In this document: positions 1 through 12,195 of the stretch, in pieces
Layout of the letters: every line of letters begins with the position of its first letter
Position numbering within the stretch: position 1 is the stretch's first letter
DNA from: Deltaproteobacteria bacterium
GTDB taxonomy: Bacteria; Myxococcota_A; Polyangia; Haliangiales; Haliangiaceae
NCBI GenBank assembly: GCA_021413675.1
Contig: JAIOQA010000007.1
Location: 1 to 64,000, forward strand
Direction: 5' to 3'
DNA: 64,000 nt
Notes under the pieces: generated by a model
Database searches by the model: none
What the model saw: the letters and a program-made list of their open reading frames with translations, nothing else
What the model was told of the DNA's origin: nothing
Position numbers and translations under genes: made by a program

Positions 1-788
1 TCGAGCATGCGGCGGCCGCGCGCCGCGAGGTGGCGGGCCATCGCGCTGTCGCCAGCCTGGGCCGCGGCCCGCGCGTGCGCGCCGATGCGCTGCGCCGCGA
101 GCTCGAGCACCGAGGCGGCCTCGCCCTTGCCCTCGCAGATCCGCGCGGCCAGCGCGATCGCCTGGCCGGTGCCGCGCGCGCCGCCGGTCGCGCTGAACGC
201 GGCGAGCTCGTCGGCGAGCGCGCCCAGCCGCGCCGCGGCCTCGACATCGCCGGCCTCGCGCGCGACGTGCGCCGCGGTGCGCGCGGCGAAGTGCACGCGC
301 TGGCAGCGGCTGCGGATCGTGGGGAGGAGCTGCTCGGGGGCGGTGGTGGCGAGGATGAACATGGTGCGCGCGGGCGGCTCCTCGAGCGTCTTCAGGAGCG
401 CGTTGGCGGCGGCGCCCTGGAGCGCGGTCGCCTCGTCGAACAGGAACACCCGGACCCGGGCCTCGTGCGGCGGCAAGCCGACCCGCGCGATCACGTTGTG
501 GCGCACCGACTCGATCGGCACGATCTGCGCGGCCCCCTCGCGCTCGATCGTCACGACATCGGGGTGGATGCCGGCCTCGATGCGCGAACACGCGTCGCAG
601 TCGTCGCAGCCCTCGCCGGGCGACGTGAGGCAGTTGAGCGCGGACGCGAGCGCGAGCGCGGCCTTGCGCTTGCCCGCCCCGGTCGGCCCGGTGAAGAGGT
701 AGGCGTGGTGAACCCGGTTGCCGGTCACCGCGGCGCGCAGCCGGGCGACCACCCGGTCCTGACCGTGGACGTCGGCGAAACGCGGCAT
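1..788 (-). CDS. holB: DNA polymerase III subunit delta' (partial, C-terminus off the left edge)
   Basis: Clamp-loader ATPase-like subunit that helps load the beta clamp during replication. Reading leftwards from the ATG at 788 gives MPRFADVHGQ, then a Walker A motif GPTGAGK (about residues 33-39), a four-Cys zinc module (CLTSPGEGCDDCDAC), a Walker B-like LFDEA, and the clamp-loader signature ALLKTLEEPP followed by TTAPEQLLPTIRSRCQ, the sensor/SRC region. That domain order fits HolB/DnaX-type proteins; the short start and single copy favour delta' over the longer DnaX. About 262 codons are present and the frame stays open to base 1. Confidence 0.88.
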   Translation of the reverse strand, partial: MPRFADVHGQDRVVARLRAAVTGNRVHHAYLFTGPTGAGKRKAALALASALNCLTSPGEGCDDCDACSRIEAGIHPDVVTIEREGAAQIVPIESVRHNVIARVGLPPHEARVRVFLFDEATALQGAAANALLKTLEEPPARTMFILATTAPEQLLPTIRSRCQRVHFAARTAAHVAREAGDVEAAARLGALADELAAFSATGGARGTGQAIALAARICEGKGEAASVLELAAQRIGAHARAAAQAGDSAMARHLAARGRRML

Positions 789-1096
789 CGGCGCACGCTA
801 CCACACCCCCTCGGCACGGCACCGCGACCGGGAGCGAATCGCCGCCCCGCGATCACCCGTGATCGGCGCGAGGCACCGGCTACCGACGCCGGTTCGGCGA
901 CCCGCACAGCGGCTGTCATCCTTTCGGATGACAGCCTCCTGTCGATCGATTGGCCCCGTCGAGGACGACGGTCCCGATCTCCTTCGGAACCGAGAAGATC
1001 GAATTGATGACAAATTCTCAGGCCGCGCCACGCCATGACGCGCGCGCGACTTCGCCCGTCGACACGGCGGACCGGGGACGTTAGGCTCCGCCTTCT
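789..1096. other. Divergent intergenic region between holB and the aminotransferase
   Basis: About 308 bases with no convincing gene. It must hold promoters for both divergent neighbours. It contains an exact 11-bp inverted repeat (listed separately) and a less GC-rich patch around 1003-1019. Short open frames here lack a ribosome binding site and I do not call them. Confidence 0.5.
911..936. repeat. Perfect 11-bp inverted repeat with a 4-base loop
   Basis: GGCTGTCATCC at 911-921 is exactly complementary to 926-936 around the loop TTTC. It sits between two divergent genes and has no following T-run, so an operator or an RNA hairpin is more likely than a terminator. No trans-acting factor is identified. 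Confidence 0.6.
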
Positions 1097-2417
<1,321 letters not shown>

Positions 2418-2434
<17 letters not shown>

Positions 2435-3671
2435 CGCCCCGGTCGACGCGGGGCCACCGCCGAGCAAGCTGAAGATCATCGCGCGCAAGATCTGGTGGCT
2501 GCACTCGTTCGGTGCGCTGTCGATCGGCGTCGGCGTGATGCTGTTCGCGCGCGCCGGCCTGGCCTACGCCGACAAGCTGCTGATCGCGCTGTGCGGCTCG
2601 TGGCTCCTGGTCTTCATCGCGCTGCGCTTCATCGTCGGCCCGGCCAACCGCAGGCCCGACGAGCACGTGGTGCGCAAGGGCGTGCGCCTCGCGACCAACT
2701 ACGTCATCAAGCAGTTCTACCAGCAGATGTTCTTCTTCCTGGTGCCGTTCTACGCGTCGTCGGCGACGTGGGCGCTGGGCTCGTGGAACTGGTGGCTCGC
2801 GCCGATCCTCTTGGTCTGCGCGGTCATCTCGACGATGGATCTGGTCTTCGACAACTTCATCATGGAGCGGCGCTGGCTCGCGTCCGTGATGTACGGCCTC
2901 GCGCTGTTCTCGATGATCAACGTGCTCTTGCCGGTGATCGCCGGGATGACCCACTTCGAGAGCCTGCTGACCGCCGCGGCGCTCACGCCGACGGCGGTCG
3001 CGCTCCTGTCGTTCTCGGTCGGCAGCGTGCTGTCGCCGCAGGGGCTCTTGCTGACGATCGCGGCGACCGGCGCGCTGGTCGGCGGTGTGTGGTACGGGCG
3101 CGCGTTCGTGCCGCCGGCGCCGATGGCGATGACCGAGGCCGCGGTCGGCCACGGCACGTACAGCAACTACGAGTGTCTGCCGCCGTCGAAGCACGTGCTG
3201 CGGCAGAACCAGCTCGACGGCCTGCGCTGCGGGGCGCTCCTGCGCGAGCCCGGCGGCGTGCACGACGCGCTGGTCCACATCTGGAAGCACGGCCACGACG
3301 TGGTCGCGCGCATCGTGCCCGAGAAGCTCGACTGCGACGGCCCCGACGTCGTCGTGTTCCGTAGCTCGCTCCCGAAGGCGCAGCTGCCCGCGGATCCGCG
3401 CGGCCAGTGGACGTGCATCGTCGAGACCGAGCAGGGCCAGCTGGTCGGCATGCGCCGCTTCGAGGTGGTCGGCGCCGACGGCAAGCCAAAGGGCGAGGGC
3501 GCCGAGAGCCCGGCGGCTCCGACCGACGCGGGCGTCGCGCCCGATGCCGGCGTCGCCGCGCGCGATGCCGGAGCACCCGCCGCGGATGCTCGGCCCACGC
3601 CCGATGCGGCTCCCGCGCTCGATGCGCCACCGCTGCCCGACGCCGCGCCGCTCCTCGACGCCGCACCCTGA
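2418..3671 (+). CDS. DUF5924/DUF2914 membrane protein with Ala/Pro/Asp-rich tail
   Basis: Integral membrane protein of 417 residues. Residues 1-30 are cytoplasmic and basic, about six to seven hydrophobic segments occupy residues 35-235 (DUF5924-like), and residues 240-350 resemble the soluble DUF2914 domain, with conserved Trp/Cys in WTCIVET and a final GMRRFEV. Residues 355-417 are a low-complexity tail of DAG, PDA and LDA units common in myxobacterial envelope proteins. It overlaps the aminotransferase, so co-expression is likely. Molecular function of the family is not established. Confidence 0.75.
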
Positions 3672-3754
3672 CATTCTGATCGAGGCCGCAGGCCGAGTGA
3701 ACGGCGCGACACGGTCGCGCCCGGCGGCGAGTGCCGCCGAAAGCGAAGGGGAGG

Positions 3755-3802
3755 CTCGTCGGGGCTTGCCCCCGACGAGGGGAACGGCACGTAACGGCAC
3801 GT
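3755..3802. repeat. Inverted repeat plus tandem 10-mer between convergent genes
   Basis: CTCGTCGGGG (3755-3764) pairs exactly with 3770-3779, giving a 10-bp GC-rich stem with a 5-base loop. Right after it the 10-mer AACGGCACGT is present twice in tandem (3783-3792 and 3793-3802). The site separates two convergent genes, so a bidirectional transcription stop is plausible; there is no T-tract, and a dispersed palindromic repeat is the alternative. Confidence 0.5.
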
Positions 3803-3814
3803 TCCCTGAGATCG

Positions 3815-4822
3815 TCAGATGCGGAACGCGATCGCGGCGTGCAGCCCGAACGTGTTCGCGGTCGCGAGCGAGTCGAAGCCGAGGCGCAGGCCGAGGTCGA
3901 GGCGGCGCGACATCGAGTACTGGAGCAGGCCGAACATCGGGTAGATCTGGCCGGTGCCCTTGAAGTCGGGGAAGGTCATCGCGAGCGTGCCGCCGATGAC
4001 CAGCTTCGGGCTCTGCTGGAACAGCACCCCGCCGCGGAACGCCAGCGTGCCGTTGGAGGTGTGGCTGTTGATGTCGTAGGCCAGGACCTCGAGCTGGTTG
4101 GCGTGCTCGTTGTCGATCGATGGCGCGAAGGCGTGCAGCTTGATGCTGACGAGATCGTCGAGCGCGACGATCGCGAGCCGGTCGCCGATGTGGAACTTCA
4201 TCGGCGCGCCGAGCTCGAGGCCGATCGCGAACGGTTGCATGTACATCGGCACGCGGATGCGCGCGGCGAGCCAGTCCTCGACCAGGAACGTACCTTCGAC
4301 CGCGATCGTCTTGCCGGTGTTGAACTTGGTCTTCGGCGGGGTCGAGCCGTCGGCGAAGACGCCGCCGATGTTGTAGGCGAGACCGACCTGGGCCTGCTTG
4401 GTGATGCCGTAGCGCGCCCGCAGCGCACCCTCGGCGTCGGCGCGATCGACCTTGGTGCTGAGCCCGAGCGAGATCTCCGACGTGTTGGTCGGCAGGGTCA
4501 GCGGCCGCTTCACCTCCTCGATCGGATAGCTGGTCGAGCGCGGCGCCGGCGCGCCGGTCGGGTCTGACGGCGTCTCGTCGCCCGTGCGCGGCGCGTCCGG
4601 GTTCTCCTTGGTGCCGGTCGGATCGCCCGAGGGCGCGTCGTCGTCGGACAGCTGGACCTCGGTGCCGGCGTCGCCCTTGCCGTCGCCCGCGGGCTTGGCG
4701 TCGCCGTCGAGCGGAGCGTCGAGCTCGACGGGCGCGGGCTTCTTCGCCGGCTGCGCGAGGGCCGCGGCGCCGACGAGCGGGATGAGCGCGAGAGCGAGGA
4801 CGAGAGCACGGGCGCGAACCAT
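3815..4822 (-). CDS. Outer-membrane beta-barrel-like protein
   Basis: Predicted exported protein of 335 residues. The N-terminus MVRARALVLALALIPLVG ends in AALAQ, a signal peptide with an Ala-x-Ala cleavage site. Residues about 25-95 are Asp/Gly/Pro-rich and low complexity. From about residue 105 the sequence alternates polar and hydrophobic residues (for example EISLGLSTKV, AQVGLAYNIGG, RLDLGLRLGF) and ends in the aromatic strand-like HAAIAFRI, as expected of a small outer-membrane barrel. I prefer the ATG at 4822 over an in-frame ATG 18 bases upstream because the signal peptide then starts normally. Ligand or pore function unknown. Confidence 0.72.
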   Translation of the reverse strand: MVRARALVLALALIPLVGAAALAQPAKKPAPVELDAPLDGDAKPAGDGKGDAGTEVQLSDDDAPSGDPTGTKENPDAPRTGDETPSDPTGAPAPRSTSYPIEEVKRPLTLPTNTSEISLGLSTKVDRADAEGALRARYGITKQAQVGLAYNIGGVFADGSTPPKTKFNTGKTIAVEGTFLVEDWLAARIRVPMYMQPFAIGLELGAPMKFHIGDRLAIVALDDLVSIKLHAFAPSIDNEHANQLEVLAYDINSHTSNGTLAFRGGVLFQQSPKLVIGGTLAMTFPDFKGTGQIYPMFGLLQYSMSRRLDLGLRLGFDSLATANTFGLHAAIAFRI

Positions 4823-4931
4823 GCGGCGACAGTACACCAAGTCTCACGGTCGACCGGGGCACCGGCCCTTCGCAGCCGCTGGCAACTCGGCCCATCCCGG
4901 CCCCGCGGCGATGGGCCGACGGCGCAGCGGC

Positions 4932-6857
<1,926 letters not shown>

Positions 6858-6899
6858 ACGCCCTCCCTCCACGCCCGTCCTGGGCGCCCGCGCGAACGC

Positions 6900-7142
6900 C
6901 TAGAAGTGACCGATCCAGCGCGGCAGTTGCCCGGGCACGGGCTCGGCGGGGCGATCCGAGGGCGTCTGGGCGGTGCGCACCACCGCGACCGCGGCGAGCG
7001 CGGTGGCGAGGCCGCCGAGGAAGCCGCGCCGGGTTGGCGCGGACGCCGACGGCTCGGCAGCGACGGCTTCATTCGCCTCGTCCGGCGCGCGGACGTCATC
7101 GAGCGGAACCGCAGAACCTCGAACTTGAGGACACGTTCTCAT
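6900..7142 (-). CDS. Small twin-arginine-type signal/anchor protein
   Basis: 80-residue protein between two amidase genes. Its start is translationally coupled: its ATG (7142-7140) overlaps the stop of the upstream amidase in an ATGA. A Tat-like motif TRRGFLGG at about residues 37-44 precedes a hydrophobic stretch ATALAAVAVV, and only about 25 residues follow (ending in RWIGHF). It could be a small inner-membrane or exported partner of the amidases, for instance an inhibitor or a holin-like factor. That role is inference from position only; no family is recognised. Confidence 0.65.
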   Translation of the reverse strand: MRTCPQVRGSAVPLDDVRAPDEANEAVAAEPSASAPTRRGFLGGLATALAAVAVVRTAQTPSDRPAEPVPGQLPRWIGHF

Positions 7143-9145
7143 TGGGGCGCTCCGTCGTAGCCCTGGACCATCTGCTCGAAGGTCAGGTCGGCGAAGGGAT
7201 CGGCGTCGATCGTCTGGCCCTCGGTGACCATGTGCTCACCCTCGCGGTCGGCGGTGACGCCCGCGGGCGGGCTACCGGCGTCGTCGGTGCTGGTGTCGGG
7301 TGGCGGCGCGTTGGCCGCCGCCGCCGCGATCGACTCGCTGATGAAGCCGAGGAAGTAGAGCGGGTGGAAGTGGTAGACCACGCCGTCCGAGGGCAGGCCG
7401 GTGTGCGCCGAGAACTCGTCGCTCCAGAACAGGCCCGGCGTGATCTGCGCGTCCACCAGCTCCGCGATGTCCGCGGGCTTGGTGTTGCGGAACTCGGGCG
7501 CCGCGCGCAGCGCCTCGGTCCAGTCGGGCTCGGCGATCCACTCGCTGACGTGGTAGGTGACCTTCAGCCGGTACTGATCGCGCTCGCCGCCGCTCGAGTA
7601 GAAGTTCATCAGCTCGCGCCGCGACAGCATGCCGTCGTGCGGATCGGTGTCGATCTTGTCGAGCAGATCGGCGTCCTCGGCGAACCGGCCGGTGACCGAG
7701 CCGTCGATCAGCACCGCCTTGGAGCCGAGCGCCGAGACCTGCGCGTCGTCGAGCTTCTTGAGCAGATCCTCCTGCGCGAAGATCTCGAAGTGGATCTGGG
7801 CCTTGCCGTCGGGGCCGGCCTTGCCGACCCGGCCGATGATCTCGCCGGCCTCGATCGGCTCGTCGAGCAGCACCACGCCGCCCTTCTTGCCGTGCGGGCC
7901 GTCGGCCTTCGCGTTCTTCCAGCCGTCCTTGGCCATCCACGGCGGCGACGCCTTGGGATCGGCCTCCTTGCTCTCGTCGTAGAGGTGCATGTAGAGCGCG
8001 AAGAACCGCATGCCGACGGTGCCCACGTTCATGTCGTGGCGCACGAGCACGAAGTTGACGCTGCCGATCGCCGAGGTCCGGCCCATGCGCGCCGCGACGA
8101 TGCGCCCCGAGAACGTCGAGTAGATCGCCTGCTTCTCCTTGGACGCGAGGTGGATGCCGCCGTGCCAGAGCCGCTGCTCGCCCCACGGGCCGACCGGGAA
8201 GTAGCCGCCCTCGGCCTTGTCCTCGTTCATCGCGTAGAGGAGCTTGAGCGAGTCTTTGATGTCGTCGGCGTTCTTGGGGATGATCGGCCGCTCGCCCGGC
8301 TCGGGCTCGGTCTTCTTGGCCCACAGCGGGAAGCAGCGCTCGCCGCGCAGCGACTCGCAGAACTTCTTGAAGTCGAACGGCCCCGGATCCCACTTCTGAC
8401 CGGTGAGGTGGTAGTGGCCGACGTAGCCGGCGAACGTGAAGCCACCGCCGGGCGGCAGCGTCTTCCACGACTGCTGGCCCGGCGCGTCCTGCGGGTACTC
8501 GACCGGCAGGTTCGGCAACAGCCGGGTCAGGGCCGAGCACAGCTTGCGCATCGCGCGGTACTGCTCGGGCGTGAAGTCGAACGCGAGGATCTTCGTGTTG
8601 TTGATCTTGCACGGCAACACGTCGCGCTTCATGTTCTTGCGCGAGTAGTAGGTCGGCTCCTTGTGGGCGTCGCCGCGGTTCGACATCTCGACGCCGATCG
8701 AGTTCAGGTTGTACTCGGCGGCGTGATAGGCCATCAGGGCGAGATCGATCGTCTGGTACAGCGTGCCGTCGTTGTCGCAGATGAAGTGACACGACAGGCC
8801 GCGCTCGTTCTGGAGCACCTGCCAGCACATGCGGGCATCGAGGCAGCCATCGTGGTGGAACACGAACTGCCGGATGACCTTCTTCACCTCGTCCATCGGC
8901 GGCTTCTTGGCGTTCGGGTTGTGCACCCACTCGCTGCCGTACTTGCGCAGGGACGGCCGCAGCGCGTAGCGCCGCGTGTACTGCACGCCCTTCAGGCCGT
9001 AGGGGATCGTGCCGCCGCCCGGACAGGTGTTGCCCGGGTCGGGATCCAGGCACCGCTCCTGCGTCGCGTCCCAGCCGTTCTGCGTCCAGTTGACGATCGG
9101 CGCGTCGATCTCGATCGGGACGCCGGCGATGATGACTTGGCCCAT
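7139..9145 (-). CDS. Zinc N-acetylmuramoyl-L-alanine amidase with degenerate M23-like domain (paralogue 2)
   Basis: 668-residue paralogue of the gene at 4932-6857, same domain order. The amidase zinc site reads VFHHDG, AYHAAEYN and GHYHLTGQKWDPGP. The M23-like half has LWHGGIHL and AQIHFEIF, repeating both substitutions seen in paralogue 1 (HxxxH for HxxxD, Q for the first His of HxH). No N-terminal signal peptide is evident. The C-terminus LTFEQMVQGYDG aligns with LTFEDLVNGYP of the paralogue. The ATG at 9145 lies 11 bases after the stop of the VWA-FHA gene with AGAGGG upstream; the stop overlaps the next gene. It likely cleaves the amide between muramic acid and the peptide. Confidence 0.85.
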   Translation of the reverse strand: MGQVIIAGVPIEIDAPIVNWTQNGWDATQERCLDPDPGNTCPGGGTIPYGLKGVQYTRRYALRPSLRKYGSEWVHNPNAKKPPMDEVKKVIRQFVFHHDGCLDARMCWQVLQNERGLSCHFICDNDGTLYQTIDLALMAYHAAEYNLNSIGVEMSNRGDAHKEPTYYSRKNMKRDVLPCKINNTKILAFDFTPEQYRAMRKLCSALTRLLPNLPVEYPQDAPGQQSWKTLPPGGGFTFAGYVGHYHLTGQKWDPGPFDFKKFCESLRGERCFPLWAKKTEPEPGERPIIPKNADDIKDSLKLLYAMNEDKAEGGYFPVGPWGEQRLWHGGIHLASKEKQAIYSTFSGRIVAARMGRTSAIGSVNFVLVRHDMNVGTVGMRFFALYMHLYDESKEADPKASPPWMAKDGWKNAKADGPHGKKGGVVLLDEPIEAGEIIGRVGKAGPDGKAQIHFEIFAQEDLLKKLDDAQVSALGSKAVLIDGSVTGRFAEDADLLDKIDTDPHDGMLSRRELMNFYSSGGERDQYRLKVTYHVSEWIAEPDWTEALRAAPEFRNTKPADIAELVDAQITPGLFWSDEFSAHTGLPSDGVVYHFHPLYFLGFISESIAAAAANAPPPDTSTDDAGSPPAGVTADREGEHMVTEGQTIDADPFADLTFEQMVQGYDGAPQ

Positions 9146-9156
9146 GGAATCGCCCT

Positions 9157-10761
9157 CTATTGTGCCAGGAAGCGGACTTCGGTCGAGCCGACCCGGATCG
9201 CGACGCCGTGGCTCAGCGAGTACTGGGTGACGCGCACGCCGTTGACGAAGGTGCCGTTGGTCGAGCCCAGATCGACGAGCGTGCAGTTGCCCGCCGCGTC
9301 CATGAGGATGTGGGCGTGGTTGGTCGACGCGAACCCGTCCTGATCGAGCATGAGGTCGGAACCCGGCGCCTTGCCCATCGTGAACCCGTGGCGGAGGCCG
9401 ATGCGCTGACCCTCGCGCGGGCCGTTCATGATGAAGAGCTGCGGCCCGTAGATCGGCGCGGCGACCGCGGGCGGAGCGGCGACCGGCGCGGGCGGTCCGC
9501 CGACCGCCGGCATGCCCGCGGTCGGCGGCGCGTTGCCCGCGGCGTCGACGATGCCGGGCGCCCCGGCCAGAAACGCATCGAGCGCGCCGCCCGCCTTCTT
9601 GTGCTTGCGCTTGGTCATCACGACGCCGATGACCGCGAGGCCGCCGAGCAAGGCCACGCCGCCGCCGATGAGCAGGAGCAGCCAGCCGAGGATGCTGCGC
9701 TTCTCCTCGACCCGCGGCTGCACGCAGCGATCGGCGGCGCAGTAGCCATCGGCCGGGCACTCCTGGCCGGCGCACATCGGCGCGATCGGGACCTTGACGT
9801 CGTTGGAGACCAGCGCGGGCTTGTCGGTGGCGACGCCGACCTTCTTGCCCGCGACCTCGTCGGCGGCGACCAGGAACGTCAGCACGTACTGGTGGTTGAT
9901 CTCGTCGTGGACGCGCTCGAACGCGGCGTTGAAGCCCTGCTCGCCGCCGAGCTCGACGTAGCGGAACGCGCCGAGCGAGCGCTTGGACAGCTCGGCGAGG
10001 TGGAGCAGCGGGCCCTTCGAGCCGGCGACGCCGCCGGGCGGCGCCTTGAGGTTGGGCACGTACGCGATCGTGTCGATGCGGACGCCGGCCTTGCCCGCGC
10101 GCGTGCCGAGGTTCGTGATCTTGGTGCGATCCTCGTCGAGATCGCGACCGTCGCCGATGATGAGCAGGATCTTGCGGACCGGCACGCCTTCGGGGTCGGC
10201 CTTCGCGTTGCGCAGGATCGTGAGGCCCTTCTCGACCGCGGCGACCAGCTTCGGCGTGTCGCCGGCCTCGGTCGATAGCCCCGCGAGCTTGGTCTGGGCC
10301 TGCTTGACCGGGCCGAGCTTGGTGCCGCCACCGATCTTGTCGCTGTAGCCGATGACCGCGACCTGGGTGTTCGCGGGCAGCGTGCTGAGCACCTGCTTGT
10401 CGAGCGCGGCGGCGATGATCGGGAGGTCGGTCTTGAAGTCGTCGGTGGTCTCGACGAGGATCACGATCGCGGTCGGCAGGGTCGTCGCGTCGTAGAAGCC
10501 CGCCATGTACGCCAGGCGCTTCTCGCCGTTCGACACCCGCAGCTTCCACGCCTTGTCGCCGTAGATCGCCAGCGGGCCGGCGGTGCGGGTCGGATCGAGC
10601 GTGGTCACCAGGAGGCGCAGGCGAGCCACGCCCGGCATCGGCGTCGGTTCGAGATCCGCGCGATCGACGACCAGGCGGCTCGAGACCGTGCCGCCCGCGT
10701 GGGCCGGCGTTGCGGTCGCGATCCAACTCGCCGCCAGACACCCCAGGAGTAGCCGTCGCAT
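9157..10761 (-). CDS. Exported VWA protein with transmembrane helix and C-terminal FHA domain
   Basis: 534-residue membrane protein. An N-terminal signal peptide ends near TPAHAGG; residues about 80-290 form a von Willebrand A-like domain (TAIVILVETTDDFK, KILLIIGDGRD); a Cys-rich segment with CAGQECPADGYC follows; then a strong transmembrane helix near residue 335 (LLLLIGGGVALLGGLAVIG) with a basic stop-transfer KRKHKK; a Pro/Ala linker; and a cytoplasmic FHA domain (GRIGLRHG-like start, STNHAHI, LVDLGSTNGTFVNG), which in this family binds phosphothreonine. The start at 10761 is chosen because it begins the signal peptide. It could transmit kinase signals to the co-transcribed amidases. Confidence 0.85.
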   Translation of the reverse strand: MRRLLLGCLAASWIATATPAHAGGTVSSRLVVDRADLEPTPMPGVARLRLLVTTLDPTRTAGPLAIYGDKAWKLRVSNGEKRLAYMAGFYDATTLPTAIVILVETTDDFKTDLPIIAAALDKQVLSTLPANTQVAVIGYSDKIGGGTKLGPVKQAQTKLAGLSTEAGDTPKLVAAVEKGLTILRNAKADPEGVPVRKILLIIGDGRDLDEDRTKITNLGTRAGKAGVRIDTIAYVPNLKAPPGGVAGSKGPLLHLAELSKRSLGAFRYVELGGEQGFNAAFERVHDEINHQYVLTFLVAADEVAGKKVGVATDKPALVSNDVKVPIAPMCAGQECPADGYCAADRCVQPRVEEKRSILGWLLLLIGGGVALLGGLAVIGVVMTKRKHKKAGGALDAFLAGAPGIVDAAGNAPPTAGMPAVGGPPAPVAAPPAVAAPIYGPQLFIMNGPREGQRIGLRHGFTMGKAPGSDLMLDQDGFASTNHAHILMDAAGNCTLVDLGSTNGTFVNGVRVTQYSLSHGVAIRVGSTEVRFLAQ

Positions 10762-10809
10762 GCTGGCGGTAACGTAACGCGACGGTGACCGTCGCCGCAA
10801 TCGGTCCAA

Positions 10810-11847
10810 CTACTTGCGCGGCGCCAGCCGGAAGCGATGCGTGATCGGCACGAACGTGAGGAGATCCATCTCGGCGGTCACGGTGCCATCGGTCCAGTTG
10901 TTGATGATGAGCGGCAGGCCGTCGGCGTCCTTGTGCGACGACACCACGCCGATGTGGTCGGGGCCGGGTCGCGACGGGAACGTGTCCATGAAGACGACGT
11001 CGCCCGGGCGGTAGGGATCGGTCGCGTCGTCTGCGGCCGCGGTGTGCGCCTCGAGGTGGCGCTGGAAGAACGGCAAGATCGTGCGGACCCGGCGCTGGTC
11101 GATGCTGGGATCGCCCTTGCCCTTGACCATCGGGTAGGCGCGCGGGGCGCGGGCGATGTCGGCGTGGAGCTCGGCCTGGAGATCGAGGCCGGCGTTACGC
11201 AGCGCGCGGATCACGACGTCGGTGCAGACGCCCATCGTGCGCGGCACGTCGCCCATCGGGTAGCGCATCGAGACGTAGCCCTCGGTGTAGGCGTCGGCGT
11301 TGAGCACGGTCTTGGCCGCGCCGAGGAACGTGTCGAGCGGATCGGGGATGCCGTCCTTGTCGCGATCGGCGCCGCGCGGCGCCGCGAGCCGGTCGGCGCG
11401 CAAGAGGGGCGCGAGCTCGGTGCGATCGCCCGGGCGCAGGTGGAGCGTGCGATCGCCGACCGCGAGGGTCGCGTCGCCGCCCAGCGGGTAGGGCTTGGTC
11501 GGCCAGTCGTCGACGTAGAGCACCAGGACCTGGTGCTTGTCATCGACGGTCGCGCTGACCCGGTCGGGCGTGAGGTCGGCGGGCAGGGCGATCTGCACCT
11601 GCGGGTCGAGATCGGACCAGATGCCGCGGTCGGCCACGCCGAGGCAGCTCTCGGCCGGGGCACGGGGCTCGGCGCTGACCGGGCCCGACGGCGGCTTCGC
11701 GGCCGGGGCCTTCTCGGTCGCGCGCTCGGCCTCCGCGCTGCGGCAGGCGCAGACGACCGAGATCACGAGGGTTCCTGCCCGGCGAAGATTCTTGGAACCG
11801 AATCCGCGGGCCGGTGTCAGTCGAGCCACTGGGTCTAGGTCGCGCAT
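10810..11847 (-). CDS. DUF1287 (NlpC/P60-like fold) lipoprotein-like protein
   Basis: 345 residues. The start is set by a textbook AGGAGG four bases before ATG 11847. A basic N-terminus is followed by LVISVVCAC, a short hydrophobic signal with a possible lipobox Cys. Residues about 170-345 match DUF1287: MGVCTDVVIRALRNAG (presumed catalytic Cys), YPMVKGKGDPSIDQRRV, PGDVVFMD, DHIGVVSS (presumed His) and INNWTDGT. The family belongs to the NlpC/P60 papain-like hydrolases, often acting on cell-wall peptides or amides. First gene of the operon that continues with VWA-FHA and the two amidases. A DKDGIPD Ca-type motif lies just before the domain. Confidence 0.8.
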   Translation of the reverse strand: MRDLDPVARLTPARGFGSKNLRRAGTLVISVVCACRSAEAERATEKAPAAKPPSGPVSAEPRAPAESCLGVADRGIWSDLDPQVQIALPADLTPDRVSATVDDKHQVLVLYVDDWPTKPYPLGGDATLAVGDRTLHLRPGDRTELAPLLRADRLAAPRGADRDKDGIPDPLDTFLGAAKTVLNADAYTEGYVSMRYPMGDVPRTMGVCTDVVIRALRNAGLDLQAELHADIARAPRAYPMVKGKGDPSIDQRRVRTILPFFQRHLEAHTAAADDATDPYRPGDVVFMDTFPSRPGPDHIGVVSSHKDADGLPLIINNWTDGTVTAEMDLLTFVPITHRFRLAPRK

Positions 11848-11948
11848 CTGCCTCCTGTTCCAACGGACACGACGCCTGAAAGTTCGGTTGCATTTCGACC
11901 GATTGACCCCGCACCCCGTCTCCGACTACCGTCACGCCGAGGTCGCCC

Positions 11949-12194
11949 ATGAGCCAGTTCGAGAATTTCTCGTCGTTGTCGCCTGCCCAGGAGCAGACCT
12001 TCACGGTGTACGAGGAGCGGATGGCCGTCGCCTCGAAGAAGAGCTTCACGGTCTCCGCGATCGTCGCGGGCATCATGTTCGTGCTCATGCTCGGCGTGTA
12101 CTTCGGCGTGGCGCCGGAGGATCCGGACAACGAGGCGATGTCGAAGGACATGAACATGAGCAACCTGCAGGGACCGAACGCCCCGGCGAAGTGA
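11949..12194 (+). CDS. Small single-pass membrane protein
   Basis: 81 residues, with one hydrophobic helix at about residues 33-53 (FTVSAIVAGIMFVLMLGVYFG) between a polar N-terminus (MSQFENFSSLSP) and an acidic/Met-rich C-terminus. A GCCGAGG lies eight bases before the ATG. It is divergent from the DUF1287 gene and one base before the next gene. Base composition at codon position 3 is coding-like. No family recognised. Confidence 0.65.
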   Translation: MSQFENFSSLSPAQEQTFTVYEERMAVASKKSFTVSAIVAGIMFVLMLGVYFGVAPEDPDNEAMSKDMNMSNLQGPNAPAK

Positions 12195-12195
12195 C

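Noticed and set aside
798-1031. 77-codon minus-strand frame upstream of holB
   Set aside because: No ribosome site, no recognisable features, and it crosses the palindrome and likely promoters.
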